Of a stretch of DNA of 64,000 nt, positions 34,457 to 45,335 are shown piece after piece. Numbering within the stretch: position 1 is the stretch's first letter; each line of letters opens with the position of its first letter. Origin of the DNA: Cymbidium sinense (taxonomy: Eukaryota; Streptophyta; Magnoliopsida; Asparagales; Orchidaceae); NCBI GenBank assembly GCA_021442155.1, contig CM038216.1:83982945-84046944 (forward strand), written 5' to 3'. A model generated the notes under the pieces. The model searched no databases and was not told the DNA's origin. It saw only the letters and a list, made by a program, of their open reading frames with translations. Made by a program: the position numbers and the translations under genes.

Positions 34457-36279
34457 GTGACTGACAAAGAACATTGTACGTATTAGTGTTGACCAAAATG
34501 ATCAACAACACCGAGAGATCACAAGCACTAAAAGAAATAATCTATCCCTAACCAAGGTACAGAAAGAATCTAGAGCTTAGTGCAATGTGGCTCTACTTAT
34601 GTCCAAGACATAAGAGAGAGGGAAGAATCCACTAAGGGATAAGGTGTGAACTTTCCACTAGGGAAGTAGGTTCAAGTCATCCACAAGGAGATGAGAGGTT
34701 TGATTTAATTTGAGTCTCACTAGGGAGAAATTTCCATTGGGGAAGAGGGTTGAATTTATTTGAATTTTTTTTAGATTTAGGATTTTTGAGATGGACCGTG
34801 TTGGTTTGTCATGGACTGCACTGTGTAGGAGCCACAGAGGCCATGACCTAACTCAGATTTACCAATCCAAATGGGTAGTCTACTAAACACATAGTAGGAC
34901 TAGCCAACCAAAGGGATGCCTTTCGGTATGCAGCAACTGTACAAGGACGAAAGTGTAGTAGACATACATCCTCCAAAGTAAAGACTGATTGCTGCGGTAA
35001 TCTATTGACAAGATAGCAGATTGAACCCGACCTAGGGCTGACTATTGAGTGAATGCCACTAGGGGACTTAGATCAGCTCAAAGATAGTCAAGATTAATTT
35101 CATTTTTAGATTTATTTATTTTGATGGATTTCATTTGTTTGTGATGGATCATACTGAGAAGGAGCTTATATTATCCTAGACTAATCTTAGATTTACTGAA
35201 CCAAAGGGATTAGCTTCCCGGCCGATAGGAGAACTATCCGACCAAAGGACTACCTTTTAATTTGCAATGATCAACTAAAGGGAAGAAAGCTCAGAGACTA
35301 GAAAAGACCATTGGGGTGATCGGTTGCTTTGGGCAACAAATCGAACCTGACCTAAGGCTACCTGTCGGTCTACGACAATCAAGCTAGAAAGAATGTGTCA
35401 TAATCTTACATCTTTCAAAGTAGAATGATTGCCAGGGTAACCTGCTTATGGAAAAAAAGATTTAACCTAACATAAGGGCGATTACTGAGCACCGACCCGA
35501 GGATTTATCTCAACTTAGGTAGTCAGGAAATTCCTATAGAGATTTTGCTGACACTGCCCTAATGATAGGATGCCTGATTAGGAAAAGGGGCTCTTTGGGG
35601 GCTTGAATTCCTAATCCACAAGTGAATTAATTTGTTTGTTTATTTAGTTTATGTTTATCATGGACCCTATTAGTTTGTGAGGGATCAAACTGAGAAGGAG
35701 CTTATATCAGCCTAGACCTATCTCAGATTTATTGAAATAAGGAGAGCATCCTGAACAAATTCTCTAACCATAGGGTGGTTACTAGGAAAGGGGATGTCCA
35801 TCCAAAATAACCCTAGTGTCTAAATGGGGCAAAGGATGTGATCCAAATAGAATGCTAGGGATGGGGCCGCTAAGGGCCTAATCCAAAACCCTGGAGAAGA
35901 TGACATGGCTAGTCATATATCCAATAGGTATTCGGAGTCCAACTCTGGGAGAAAGCACGGGGAGTCTCATCTGTCAAGAGTGGTGTATCAACTGGGTGAG
36001 TCGCTGTCAGCATAGCGAACATCAACCAACCTAAGGTGCTCGTCAATTTACAATAATTGGCCTATGAAGAAAGCTCGGGGACTCACATCCTCCTATAGCG
36101 AAGCTGATTGTTGGGATAGTCTGTCTTTAGCTTGACAGGTGCTATCCGACCTAGGACAACTACTAAGTGAATGCCCCTGAGGGACTTATATCAACTCAAA
36201 TGTAGTCAAGAGGAAAGGAGCCTCTGGGACTTATCCTAAACCTCAAATGTATTCAACCTAGTTAGTACATGATGGCAAG
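34457..36279 (+). repeat. Diverged tandem repeats between LTR-like block 2 and the left gypsy arm
   Basis: 34,457-34,770 may be the start of an internal region (a trace SVDQNDQQHREITST near 34,475-34,520 looks gag-like). From about 34,770 the words GTGATGGATCATACTGAGAA, GGAGCTTATAT, CTCAGATTTA recur (near 34,790, 35,140, 35,660). The set CATCCTCCAAAG ... GATTG ... ACTGAGTGAATGCC ... CTCAA-ATAGTCAAG also recurs (near 34,970, 35,410, 36,090). Tat-type gypsy elements commonly carry repeat-rich untranslated regions of this kind. No gene is visible. Confidence 0.55.
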
Positions 36280-37045
36280 TTCAAGAAGAAAGCATGGGGA
36301 CTCACATCTTCTAAAGCAAAGTCAACATGAAGTAGCTTACTGGCTGGAAAGAAAAGACTACCATACTAATAATGCACTCATTGGTTTGCAATTTTCAAGT
36401 TAGGAAGGAAGCATGGACTTACATCCTCCAACAAGTGACCACTAGGTGGCATACAAGCGAGGTAGCATGTAGACCCGACTTAGAGAATCTAATGAGTGAG
36501 TGCTACATGGGGCTTGCTCCCACATCAAATAGCTCAAGACAAAAGATTTGTGTTTGTTTTGTTCATGTGTCAAAAGGAATAGGATGCCTCTGGGAGACTC
36601 ATACACCTACCTTAAACACTAGCAATTTTGATGAAATGGTGTCATGGATGGCAAACAGGATTCCCACTGAGAGAGGATGCCACTTGGGTTCTCTCACACC
36701 TAACTTAGTTGTGCTAATAGAAATAGGATGCCTCTCGAGTTCTCTTACACCTATTCTAATAAGGTTGGGAGATTGTGTTTGTGTTGTGAAGGAGGGATAG
36801 GATGCCACTGGGGGACTCTTACACCTACCCTAAAATGTCATGGCGGATTCGCAAGATAAGCAAACAATGCTTCAAAAGAAGAAAATATTTGATGAATGGA
36901 ATCAAAAATTATTCTTTATTAAATTTTTTTTAAACATGATTTATTTCATGGGTAATATTTTTTTAGATAGAGCCCATTAATTGGAAGCATCGGGTGTTCC
37001 CCTTTATAATCAATAAGCTGATAGGATCCTCCTTGGTTGGCCTTC

Positions 37046-37907
37046 CTAAGTGGATTCAAACTTTCTCTCCCATCTTTTGACGGGAAATAATTGGTCTCTT
37101 AGGACTAACACAAGTTCTCCTACTCGAAAAGACCTTGGGCAGACCAGCTTGTTATGAGCTTGTATCATTTTGGCTTCATACAACTCGAGGTTCTGGCAAG
37201 CTAGTAGGCGACTATTCTCCAAACCTTTGAGTTCTTCTAACCACAACTTTGCATTTTGGTTTTAGTGATCTTGCTATCCAATGCTATCCTTAGTGATGGG
37301 AGTTGAACTTCTAAAGGTAGGATGGCTTCAGACCCATACACTAAGGAATACATGGTAGACTGAGTTAGAGTTCGGTGTGTGGTGCGATAGGTCCATAAGG
37401 CTTCAACCAACTACTCATTCCACTATCATTTATTGTCATCAAGAGTTTTCTTCAGTATTTGGATGAGAGTTTTGTTGAATACTTCCGCTAAGCCATTTGC
37501 TCTAGGGTTGTAAATGGTGGAGTATCTCTAATCTATACTGTGTTTTCTAGCAAAGCTGTTAATCTTCGTGCTTTTGAATACAGTACCATTATCAAATATA
37601 ATTCATCGAGGCACCCCGAACTATATATGATATGGTTCCCAAAAAATTGAAGCACATGCTGAGCTGTGATCTCTCTGAGTGGGATGGCTTCCTCCCACTT
37701 GGAAAAGTAGTTGGTGGCAGCTAAGATGAACCGATGACCCTTGGAAGAAGGAGGATCGATCAGACCCACAATGTCAGTACCCCAACACTCAAATGGCCAT
37801 GAGGCCAATGTAGGGTGTAGAATGTTGGGTGGTTGGTGGAGGACCACACCGTGCACCTGACATTGATGGCATCTCCTAGCTATATCCATGTAGTCTGTAA
37901 TAGTCAA
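37046..37907 (-). pseudogene. Gypsy integrase, left arm
   Basis: From 37,907 down: ARRCHQCQVHG (CxxC of the HHCC zinc finger), ECWGTDIVGL with the first catalytic Asp, ATNYFSKWEEAIPL, then FDNGTVFK with the second Asp at about 37,575-37,592, and ANGLAEVFNKTL with the catalytic Glu at about 37,470. The C-terminal part (37,046-37,246: LENLELYEAK-type, PRSFRVGELVL) follows. All three active-site residues are readable, but frame breaks near 37,620 and in 37,247-37,440 split the gene. The enzyme would join element DNA to the chromosome. Confidence 0.8.
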
Positions 37908-38048
37908 AGGCTAGTAGTATCTTAGTCTCTTGATATTTGTCTCCATCTTAATATTGGATTGATGCACTCCACATAGACTTGAATGTACCTCAGTCACAAT
38001 GCCACGGGCTTCATGTTTTTCTAAACATAACCACATTTGGTCAAAGGA

Positions 38049-38735
38049 CTAACGGTACAGGGTGCCATCAACAAGAGCATAGGAGAGAGCTCTATGTTTC
38101 ACCTGGTGGGCTTGTGACTTTTCTTGAGGTAATTTATCGGTGTTCAAATAATCTATGAATGGTTTCCTCCAATCCAGCTCCTTGTCCATTTTGGCAATGG
38201 CAACCTCCCCTTCAAGGGAAAGTCTCACGATGAGTTCAACATCAATAAGGGATATGACTTGTCTATTTTGGACCCTTATCAAAATTAACTCATCTTCTAG
38301 TCATGCCACCTCTTTAACAAATTTGGCCAAAGCATCTGCTATTGTGTTCTCTAATCGGGGAACCTTGTAGATGGTGACTTCATGAATTTGGGCCAATAGC
38401 TTCATGGTATACTCATAGTAATGATGAAGCTTGGGTTTGAGAACCTTGTAATACCCGACAATTTGGTTGATGACAAATTGAGAATCCCCAAAGATGTTAA
38501 TGTTCTTGATACTGATAGTGTTGGCTAACTTCTGACCGGCAATCAAAGCCTCATACTCGGGTTCATTGTTGGTGCAGGGGTTCAAGATAGTATGAGAATC
38601 CCATCAAATCAGGGTCTGGAGTTAGGAGAACTATTCCTATCCCTGCCTTTCCTGGGAGAATAGGTCATGGTGCTTCCCCTTTGTGAAAAGAAGCTACACC
38701 ATCAAAATACATCTCCCATCAGTTGTTGGCCTCCC
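38049..38735 (-). pseudogene. Second (archaeal-like) RNase H of the gypsy element, left arm
   Basis: Minus-strand motifs in order: MYFDG (first Asp, about 38,700), PCTNNEPEYEAL with the catalytic Glu, IFGDSQFVINQ (second Asp), and NTIADALAK (last Asp, about 38,320). These four fit the additional RNase H of Tat elements. A connector towards integrase follows (38,049-38,282, LSLEGEVAIAK, DWRKPFIDYL). A stop and a frame break lie around 38,585-38,600, and a further stop at about 38,299. Confidence 0.78.
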
Positions 38736-38925
38736 TTAAGTTTATGATTTGATCATCAGGGAGGTCGTCGCTAAGCGGAGAGTCGTGACGTGGGTGTGCT
38801 GCTAAGAAATATGCTAGTGGCTATCCTTTTACCGCACAGAGGGGTACGAATGTGATATCAAACTACAAGAGAATATTGGATCATTATGCCAAACATCCAG
38901 ATAGCATTGTCCATTTCATGAGGTA

Positions 38926-39300
38926 CTATAGTGGATTTATTCGAAAGATCAAGTTCACCTTATGAGAAAGCATATAATGTTGCAGCTTTTGAAACCCAAA
39001 GATTAAAGCTAAATAATGTTTCTGAATGGGTGGATATTTTGCTTCAGTAGGAATCAGATGATAGCTGAGATAGTAGAGAGCATTCTCCTTCCCTTCATCA
39101 TTAGCTTGGGCCAATAAAGCATTGAGAGATTCATCCAATACAATAGTATAGAGGATGAGTGGCGCCCGAGATAGGGGCTGCTAGAACTGGAGGCTTCACC
39201 AAATATTGCCTGATGTCTTCAAAGGCATGCTTGCACTTTCCATCCCACTTGAACTTGGCATCCTTTTTGATAAGTGTCAAGATTAGTTTTCATCTCCCCG
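38926..39300 (-). pseudogene. First RNase H of the gypsy element, left arm
   Basis: Minus strand: KKDAKFKWDGKCKHAFEDIR at about 39,220-39,280, then VLAAPI, then at 38,926-39,138 ALLAQANDEGKENALYYLS, PIQKHYLALIFGFQKLQHYM and INPL. This is the RNase H that normally follows the gypsy RT. The segment around 39,140-39,160 carries a frame change. Confidence 0.75.
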
Positions 39301-40060
39301 ATAGGTTGGATATAAAGCATCCTAGATATGCCATCCTTCAAAGGATTTGAGTTGAGTTAAACTCTTAGGAGGTGGCATTTCTAAGATAGCTTTGATTTTT
39401 TTAGGACCTATCTCTATCCCTTGGTGTCAAACAACAAACCCAAGAAATTTCCCTGAAGCTACTCCAAATGCACACTTCAGAGGATTCATTTTGAGGTTAT
39501 ATTATCTTAACCGTTCAAAAACTACTCTCAAATCAAAGAGATGGTCTTTCTTTTCTCTTCTCTTGACTACTAGATCATCAACATAGCACCCAACCTGACC
39601 ATGGATGAGTTCATTGAAGATTTGAGTAATGTCCCATTGGTATGTAGAACTAGCATTTTAAAGGCTGAAAGGCATGACCCTATAATAGAAGATTCTGATT
39701 GGGGTTCAGAAAGCAATATTTCTATCATCTTCAAGAGACATCTTCATTTGGTTATAGTTAGATGACCCATCCAAGAAAGAGAAGGCTGCATGAGATGAGG
39801 AAATTTCCACCATTAATATAGTATAGGAAGAGGAAACTCAACCTTAGGACATACCTTATTTAAGTCCCTAAAATTGACTCATATACAAATTTGGCCTTTC
39901 TTTTTCTTAACTAGGACAACACTGGCTAACCAGATAGGATATTTTTCTTTCCTGATGAAACTAACATCGATCAGTTTCTTGACTTAAGAAATGACCTGTT
40001 GTTCAATTTCTAGTCGCATGCGTCTAAGAGCTTGTTTAATAGATGTAGTGTTAGGATCTA
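39301..40060 (-). pseudogene. Gypsy reverse transcriptase, left arm, heavily broken
   Basis: The most reliable trace is CYVDDLVV on the minus strand at 39,567-39,590, the catalytic box of Ty3/gypsy RT. Upstream, the RT finger words are recognisable only in pieces (LIDVSFIRK-like at about 39,960-39,985) with several stops. The arm's RT is more damaged than the corresponding 41,870-42,410 part of the right arm. Confidence 0.7.
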
Positions 40061-40477
40061 TTGCTAGCTTGTGGACTACTAAGTCAAGAGATAATCCAGG
40101 TATTTCTTCATAACTCCATGCAAAGCAGTCTTTAAACTCAGTCAATAGCCTAATTAAGTCATTGGTTCTTCTTCATTCAGTAATGAATTGATGTACATCG
40201 GGCGTAGATTTTCTTCTATCCTGAGGTTGATTTCTTTAAGCTTATCAATTGTTGAATCTATCTCCTCTTCAAATTTTAGTGGTGCTTCTTTGATTTGGAG
40301 ATCATCTAGATCATCCGAGGTTTCTAAATACACATCCTCATAAGAGTTGGTGTTGTTGAAAAGAACTTACCAGATTCTAAATGATTGGTAACAACTAAGC
40401 AGTAATCTTTGTCATTGACTGGACCCACTGTACCAAATCCTAGTCCTACTCTTGATTGTGCTTCCATGCGTATTATT

Positions 40478-40948
40478 TCATAGCTTCTCAAAGTACTCTG
40501 ACCTGTGCCTAAACCATGTATGAAGAACTAAACATTTATGTATAAGATTATGAACACAAGGCGAGTAAAAGTAAAATGGTAATTCCATTAATTCCTTAAA
40601 TGTATCCTCCTCAAGTTCTACATCAACTTTAGGAGTTGAGGATGATGATCCCAAAAAGAATATCTTCTGCTTCATGTCATTGGAAGACTTAGGGACTTCC
40701 TTAACTACCAAACCTTCAACTTTCTGAGATGTAATTGAGGTTAGAGCTGAGGTTTCCAACAACTATCTAATAGTTTCACATAAACTTGATTCAAATACTT
40801 TGCTTTGTCTGGAGGCCTGTTCTTCATCTCTGTCTTGATAGAAAGTCACCTCCAATGGAACACGCTGAGAGGAGGTTGGTGGTGTACTTATCACATTAGA
40901 CTCATCCTCTGAGCTAGATTCATAAAAACACTGAACCCTAAAGCTCAA
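40478..40948 (-). pseudogene. Gypsy polyprotein segment upstream of RT, left arm
   Basis: Two open minus-strand segments (40,763-40,948 and 40,478-40,762) encode SSSEDESNVIS, then SQKVEGLVVKE-PKSSND and KVDVELEEDTFKELMELPF. The second matches the right arm at 41,073-41,261. It is an acidic linker before RT in this element family; its function is not known to me. Sequence homologous to 40,805-40,948 is not present in the right arm. Confidence 0.6.
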
Positions 40949-41015
40949 ACACTAAACACTAAACCCTAAACCCTAACCTTAAACACTGAACCCTATAACC
41001 TTAAACTCTTTCAAC
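40930..41015 (-). repeat. CCCTAAA-orientation telomere-like patch at the centre of the inverted gypsy pair
   Basis: The + strand reads CTGAACCCTAAAG, then ACTAAACCCTAAACCCTAA, then AACACTGAACCCTATAACC. This is degenerate (CCCTAAA)n on +, opposite in polarity to every other telomere-like block here. It lies between the two head-to-head gypsy arms. Confidence 0.85.
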
Positions 41016-41072
41016 TCTCCAAAGCAAAGCATAAATGTATCCAAGTCTATAAGTGAAATAGTTAGGCATCAG

Positions 41073-41261
41073 TTGAGAACCTTAGTTCTAACCCCACTTT
41101 CCTCTCAAAAACCAAAGGGTTTGGTAGTTAAGGAAGCCCCTAAGTCATCCAATGTGAAGACACAGAGGTTCTTTCTGGGAGCATCATCCTCAATTCAAGA
41201 AGTTGATGTAGAACTTGAGGATGATTCATATAAAGATTTAATAGAATTACCTTTTGATTGA
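41073..41261 (+). pseudogene. Gypsy polyprotein segment upstream of RT, right arm
   Basis: An open stretch encodes SQKPKGLVVKEAPKSSN, RFFLGASSS and EVDVELEDDSYKDLIELPFD, then a stop; the same words occur in the left arm. Past the stop, YLPCVHYLAKKGLIPYTWP continues in frame to about 41,330. It is part of the element's polyprotein before RT. Confidence 0.6.
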
Positions 41262-41869
41262 TACTTGCCTTGTGTTCATTATTTAGCAAAGAAAGGGTTA
41301 ATACCATATACTTGGCCAAAGCACAAGTCAAACTACTTCGAAAAGATATGGAAGAATAAATGCAAAAGCTCTCAATCAAGATCAGGACTATGATTCGGTA
41401 TAGTGAGTCCAGTCGATGATGGAGATTACTGCTTAGTACTCACCAATCATTTGTAATCTCAGGTTCTTTCCAAATTAAATTAACTCGTATAAGGAGTTAT
41501 GCTTAGAAACTTTAGATGATCGAAATGATTTTAAAGTCAAAGATGCACCACCAAAGTTCAAAGAAGAGATCAAGTCAACCATCGATGAGCTCAAGGAAAT
41601 CAACTTAGGAACTGAAGAAGATCCATGCCTGACATACATCAGTTCTTTGTTGAATTAAATTGAAGCCAATGACTTAGGCTATTGATTGAGTTTATGGGCT
41701 GCTTTGCATAGAGTAATAAAGAGATGCCTGGATTGGATCCTAATGTAGTGGTCCATAAATTAGCAACAGAGCATACTGCTAACCCTATTAAGTAAGCTCC
41801 TAGACACATGTGATTAGACATAGAACAATAGGTCATTTCTAAAGTCAAGAAACTGATTGATGTTGGTGT

Positions 41870-42410
41870 CATCTAGAAAAAAAATACCCTACCTGGTTAG
41901 CCAGCATCATCCCAGTTAGAATAAAAAATGGCCAAATCCAGATATGCATTGATTTTAAGGATTTAAATAAGGCATGTCCAAAAGATAAATTTCCACTATG
42001 AATCCCAGAGCTGATGGTGGACATTGCTTCATCTCATGCAGTGTTCTATTTCATGGATGGCTCAACTAGATATAACCAAATAAAGATGACCCCTGAAGAT
42101 GAAAGAAACACTACTTTTAGAACCCCAATCAAAATCTACTGCTATAAGATCATGCCTTTCATCCTTAAAAATGTTGGTGCTATATACCAAAGGGCTATGA
42201 CTTGAATCTTCGATGAACTCATTCATCATCAAGTCAAGTGCTATGTCGATGATCTCATGGTCAAAAGTAAAGAAATTGAAGACCATCTCTTTGACATTAG
42301 AGTAGTTTTCAAATAGTTAAGATAATTTAACCTCAAAATGAACCCCCTGATCTATACATTCGGAGTAGCTTCAGGGAAATTCCTTGGGTTTCTTATTTGA
42401 CACCAGAGAA
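41870..42410 (+). pseudogene. Gypsy reverse transcriptase, right arm
   Basis: Motifs in order: PTWLASIIPV, CIDFKDLNKACPKDKFPL, ELMVDIASSHAVF, FMDGSTRYNQIKM, TTFRTPIKIYCYKIMPF, GAIYQRAMT, then the catalytic CYVDDLMV at 42,239-42,262, and SGKFLGFL at about 42,372-42,396. Stops interrupt at about 41,876, 42,000 and 42,205. Canonical CPKD, YNQI and YVDD boxes place it in Ty3/gypsy RT. Confidence 0.85.
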
Positions 42411-42479
42411 TCAAAATCTATCAGAGAAGTTCAAGGCAATATTAGAAATGCCACCCCCTAAAAGTTTAACTCAACTCAA

Positions 42480-43090
42480 ATAATTCCAAGGGCGGTTAGC
42501 ATATCTAAGATGCTTTTTATCCAACCTATCGGGAAGTTGTCAGCCATTCTCAACACTTGTCAAAAAGGATGCCAAGTTCAAGTGGGATGACAAGTGTAAG
42601 CATGCCTTCAAAGACATCAAGCATTACCTGATGACACCATCGGTTCTGGCAGTCCCTATCTTGGGCAACCTCTCATATTTTACACTATTGTAATAGATGA
42701 CTCCCTTTATGATGAAGGGAAGGAAAATGCACTCTACTACCTCAATCATCTTCTAATCCCTGCTGAGGCTAATTATCCACACATTGAGAAGCATTGCCTA
42801 GCTTTAATCTTTGCATCCAAAAAAGCTACCGTACTACATGCTTCCTCATAAGGTGAACTTAATCTCTAGGATGAATCCACTACAGTATCTCATGACATGA
42901 CCGACGCTATCTGGAAGGTTGGCACGATGGTCCATGATCCTCTCCCAGTTTGACATTACCTTCGTACCGCTCCATGTGGTGAAAGGATAAGCGCTAGTGG
43001 ATTTCTTAGCAGCACACTTACTTCCTATTGACTTTCTACTTAATGATGATCTCCCTAATGAGCAAATCATGAACTTAGGGGATACTAGCA
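42480..43090 (+). pseudogene. First RNase H of the gypsy element, right arm
   Basis: The connector appears at about 42,560-42,630 (KKDAKFKWDDKCKHAFKDI, YL) and the domain after it (ENALYYLN near 42,725; IEKHCLALIFA near 42,783; LIR-K/NPL near 42,860), spread over several frames. It mirrors 38,926-39,300. Several indels; no continuous frame. Confidence 0.65.
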
Positions 43091-43099
43091 TTCACCACT

Positions 43100-43700
43100 A
43101 GAGATGTACTTTGATGGTGCAACTTCTTCTGAAAGAGGAGAAGAACCATAATCTACTATTCTAGGAAAGACAGGGATAAGAATAGTTCTCTTAACTCTAA
43201 ACCATGATGTGATGAGATTCTCATATCATCTGTCTAATCCTTGCACCAATAATGAAGCTGAATATGAGGCTCTTATTGTCGGTCTGAAGTTAGCCATTAC
43301 TCTAAGCATCTTGAACATCAACATCTTTGGGGATTCTCAACTAGTTATCAACTAATCATTAGGTCCTATAAGGTTATAAGGCCCAAGCTCCATAACTATG
43401 ATAAATACACCATGGAGTTGTTGTCCCAAATCACAGAGGTTACTATTTATAAGATTCCTCAAGGAGAGAACATCATAGTGTATGCTTTATCCAAGCTTGC
43501 CAAGGAGTTGACATGTCTAGAGGATGAGTCCATATCAATAAAGGTCCAAAATAGATAAGTGTTATCTCTTATCGATATTAAACTCATCAAAAAGTACTCT
43601 CTTGAAGGGGAGGTTGCCATTGCCAAGAAGGATGAGGAGTTAGATTGGAGGCAACCATTCATGGATTACTTAAATAAAAGAAAACTACCTAAAGAGAAGT
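43100..43700 (+). pseudogene. Second (archaeal-like) RNase H and linker, right arm
   Basis: Plus strand: MYFDGAT (first Asp, about 43,109-43,128), NPCTNNEAEYEAL with the Glu at about 43,236-43,275, IFGDSQLVIN at about 43,323-43,352 (second Asp), and a degraded version of the last motif (IVYALSKLAKE at about 43,471-43,505, where Asp of A-D-A-L has become Tyr). The linker continues to about 43,680. It pairs with 38,049-38,735 of the left arm. Confidence 0.75.
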
Positions 43701-43904
43701 CCCAAGCCCATCAGATGAAGTAGAGAGCACTTTCTTACACTATTGTGGATGGTGTCTTGTACTAGTGATCTTTCAATTATATATGGTTTGTTATTTAGAC
43801 AAGCATGAAGCTCGTAAGATCGTGATTGAGGTACACTCAGGATTATGTGGAGCCAACCAATCCGATATAAAGATGAAAGCTAAGATCAAGATACTAGGAT
43901 ACTA

Positions 43905-44760
43905 CATTGATGATTAAAGATTTCATGGATACAGCTAGGCGATGCCACCAATGTCAAATACACGGTATGGTCCTACACCATCCACCCAACATTCTACATC
44001 CTACATTTGCCTCATGGACATTCGAGTGTCGGGGTACCGACAAAGTGGGATTGATTGATCCTCCATCTTCCAAGGGTCATTAGTTCATCTTAGCTGCTAC
44101 TGACTACTTTTTCAAATGGGAGAAGGTGATTCCACTCAGAGAGGTCATACTTCAGCATGTGCTCTAGTTTTTTAGGAACCATATCATATATAAGTTTAGA
44201 GTGCTTCAATAAATTATATCTGATAATGGTACTGCATTCAAGAGCATTGAGATCAATAACTTTTCCTGGAGACATAGCATAGATTGGAGATATTCTACCA
44301 TCAACTATTCAAGGGCAAATGACTTAGAAGAAGCCTTCAACAAAACTCTTATACAAATACTAAAGAAAACACTCGACAACAACGATAGTGGCACAAGTAG
44401 TTAGTTGATGCTTTGTGGGTCTACCACACCACATATAGAATTCCAACTCAGTCTACACCTTTCTCCTTAGTGTATGGGTCCAAAGTCATTCTACCATTAG
44501 AATTCTAACTCCCATCACTAAAGATAGCTGTGGGTAGCAAGATCACAATAGAGGAGATTGCCAAGTTACGGTTAGAAGAGATCAAAGGTTTGGAGGAGAG
44601 ATGCCTGGGAGCATTTTAGGACATCGAGTTGTACAAAGCTAAAATAATTCATGCTCACAATAAGTTGGTCTATTCTAGAGCTTTTCAAGGGAGAGCTTAT
44701 TTTAGTTCTATGGAGACTGATTATTGCCCGTCATAAGATGGGAGGCTTATTTGAACTTAC
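43905..44760 (+). pseudogene. Gypsy integrase, right arm
   Basis: Reads MDTARRCHQCQIHG, HPPNILHP, ECRGTDKVGLIDPPSSKGH, ATDYFFKWEKVIPLREV, ISDNGTAFKS at about 44,217-44,246 (second catalytic Asp), and DLEEAFNKTLIQILKKTL at about 44,320-44,370 (catalytic Glu retained). Stops at about 44,083, 44,167 and 44,213 break the frame. The C-terminal part is readable up to about 44,760. Less intact than the left-arm integrase. Confidence 0.78.
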
Positions 44761-45335
44761 TTGGGGAGGCCCTTTTGCCATAGAGAAGGCCTACCAAGGA
44801 TGATCTTATTAATCATAAGGGAGAGAGCCCAATTCTTCCAATCAATGAGCTCTACTTTAAAAAATATTATAAATCATGTTTCAAAATAATTATCATCAAT
44901 GAAAATTTTATTTTTAATTCAATCTCTTCCATGTTGAAAGCATTTTTATTGCGAATTCACCCGATGTGTTTAGGGTAGGTGTAAGGAACAGCAGCATCCT
45001 ATCCTTCATCAACAAAACATAAATACAAAACTACACATAAACATATAAAAAAAACATATCTTTTATCTCGGGCTGCTCTAAGATAAGATAACGCCCCCAG
45101 TGGCACTCACTCAGTAGTTGCTCTAGGTTGGGCTGACATGCTACCTTACTAATGTGTCACCCTAGTGGTCTTCTTGCTTTGGAAGATGTAAGTCTGCTAC
45201 GCTTTCCTTCCTTACATGGCCACTGTACACTGATGAGCACCTTGTTAGTTTGGTAGGCTTTACTACATGGCCGGTAAGCTACCTCATGTTGGCTTCATTT
45301 AAGAGGATGTAAGTCTGCTACACTTTCTTCTTGAT

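Larger units (their letters stand above)
36280..40935 (-). mobile_element. Ty3/gypsy (Tat-type) retrotransposon, left arm, minus strand
   Basis: Minus strand, from 40,935 down: a Glu/Ser-rich segment upstream of RT (40,478-40,948), RT with YVDD (39,567-39,590), the first RNase H (38,926-39,300), a second archaeal-like RNase H (38,301-38,735), integrase (37,046-37,907), then a repeat-rich untranslated end to about 36,280. This order, with the extra RNase H between RNase H and integrase, is characteristic of the Tat/Ogre lineage. Stops and frameshifts are frequent. It mirrors the right arm (41,016-45,335) from end to end. No LTR of its own was identified. Confidence 0.82.
41016..45335 (+). mobile_element. 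Ty3/gypsy (Tat-type) retrotransposon, right arm, plus strand
   Basis: Plus-strand order: acidic linker (41,073-41,261), RT (about 41,870-42,410), RNase H (about 42,480-43,090), second RNase H (43,100-43,530), integrase (43,905-44,760), and a repeat-rich untranslated end to 45,335. It is the mirror image of 36,280-40,935; the outer ends match too (45,270-45,335 against 36,285-36,350). Both arms have separate stops and indels, so they diverged long ago. No LTRs were seen. Confidence 0.82.

Noticed and set aside
36372..36800. 142-codon + strand frame
   Set aside because: Lies in the repeat-rich untranslated end of the minus-strand gypsy arm, runs against the element, shows repeated words and no domain, and is not open in the mirrored right arm.
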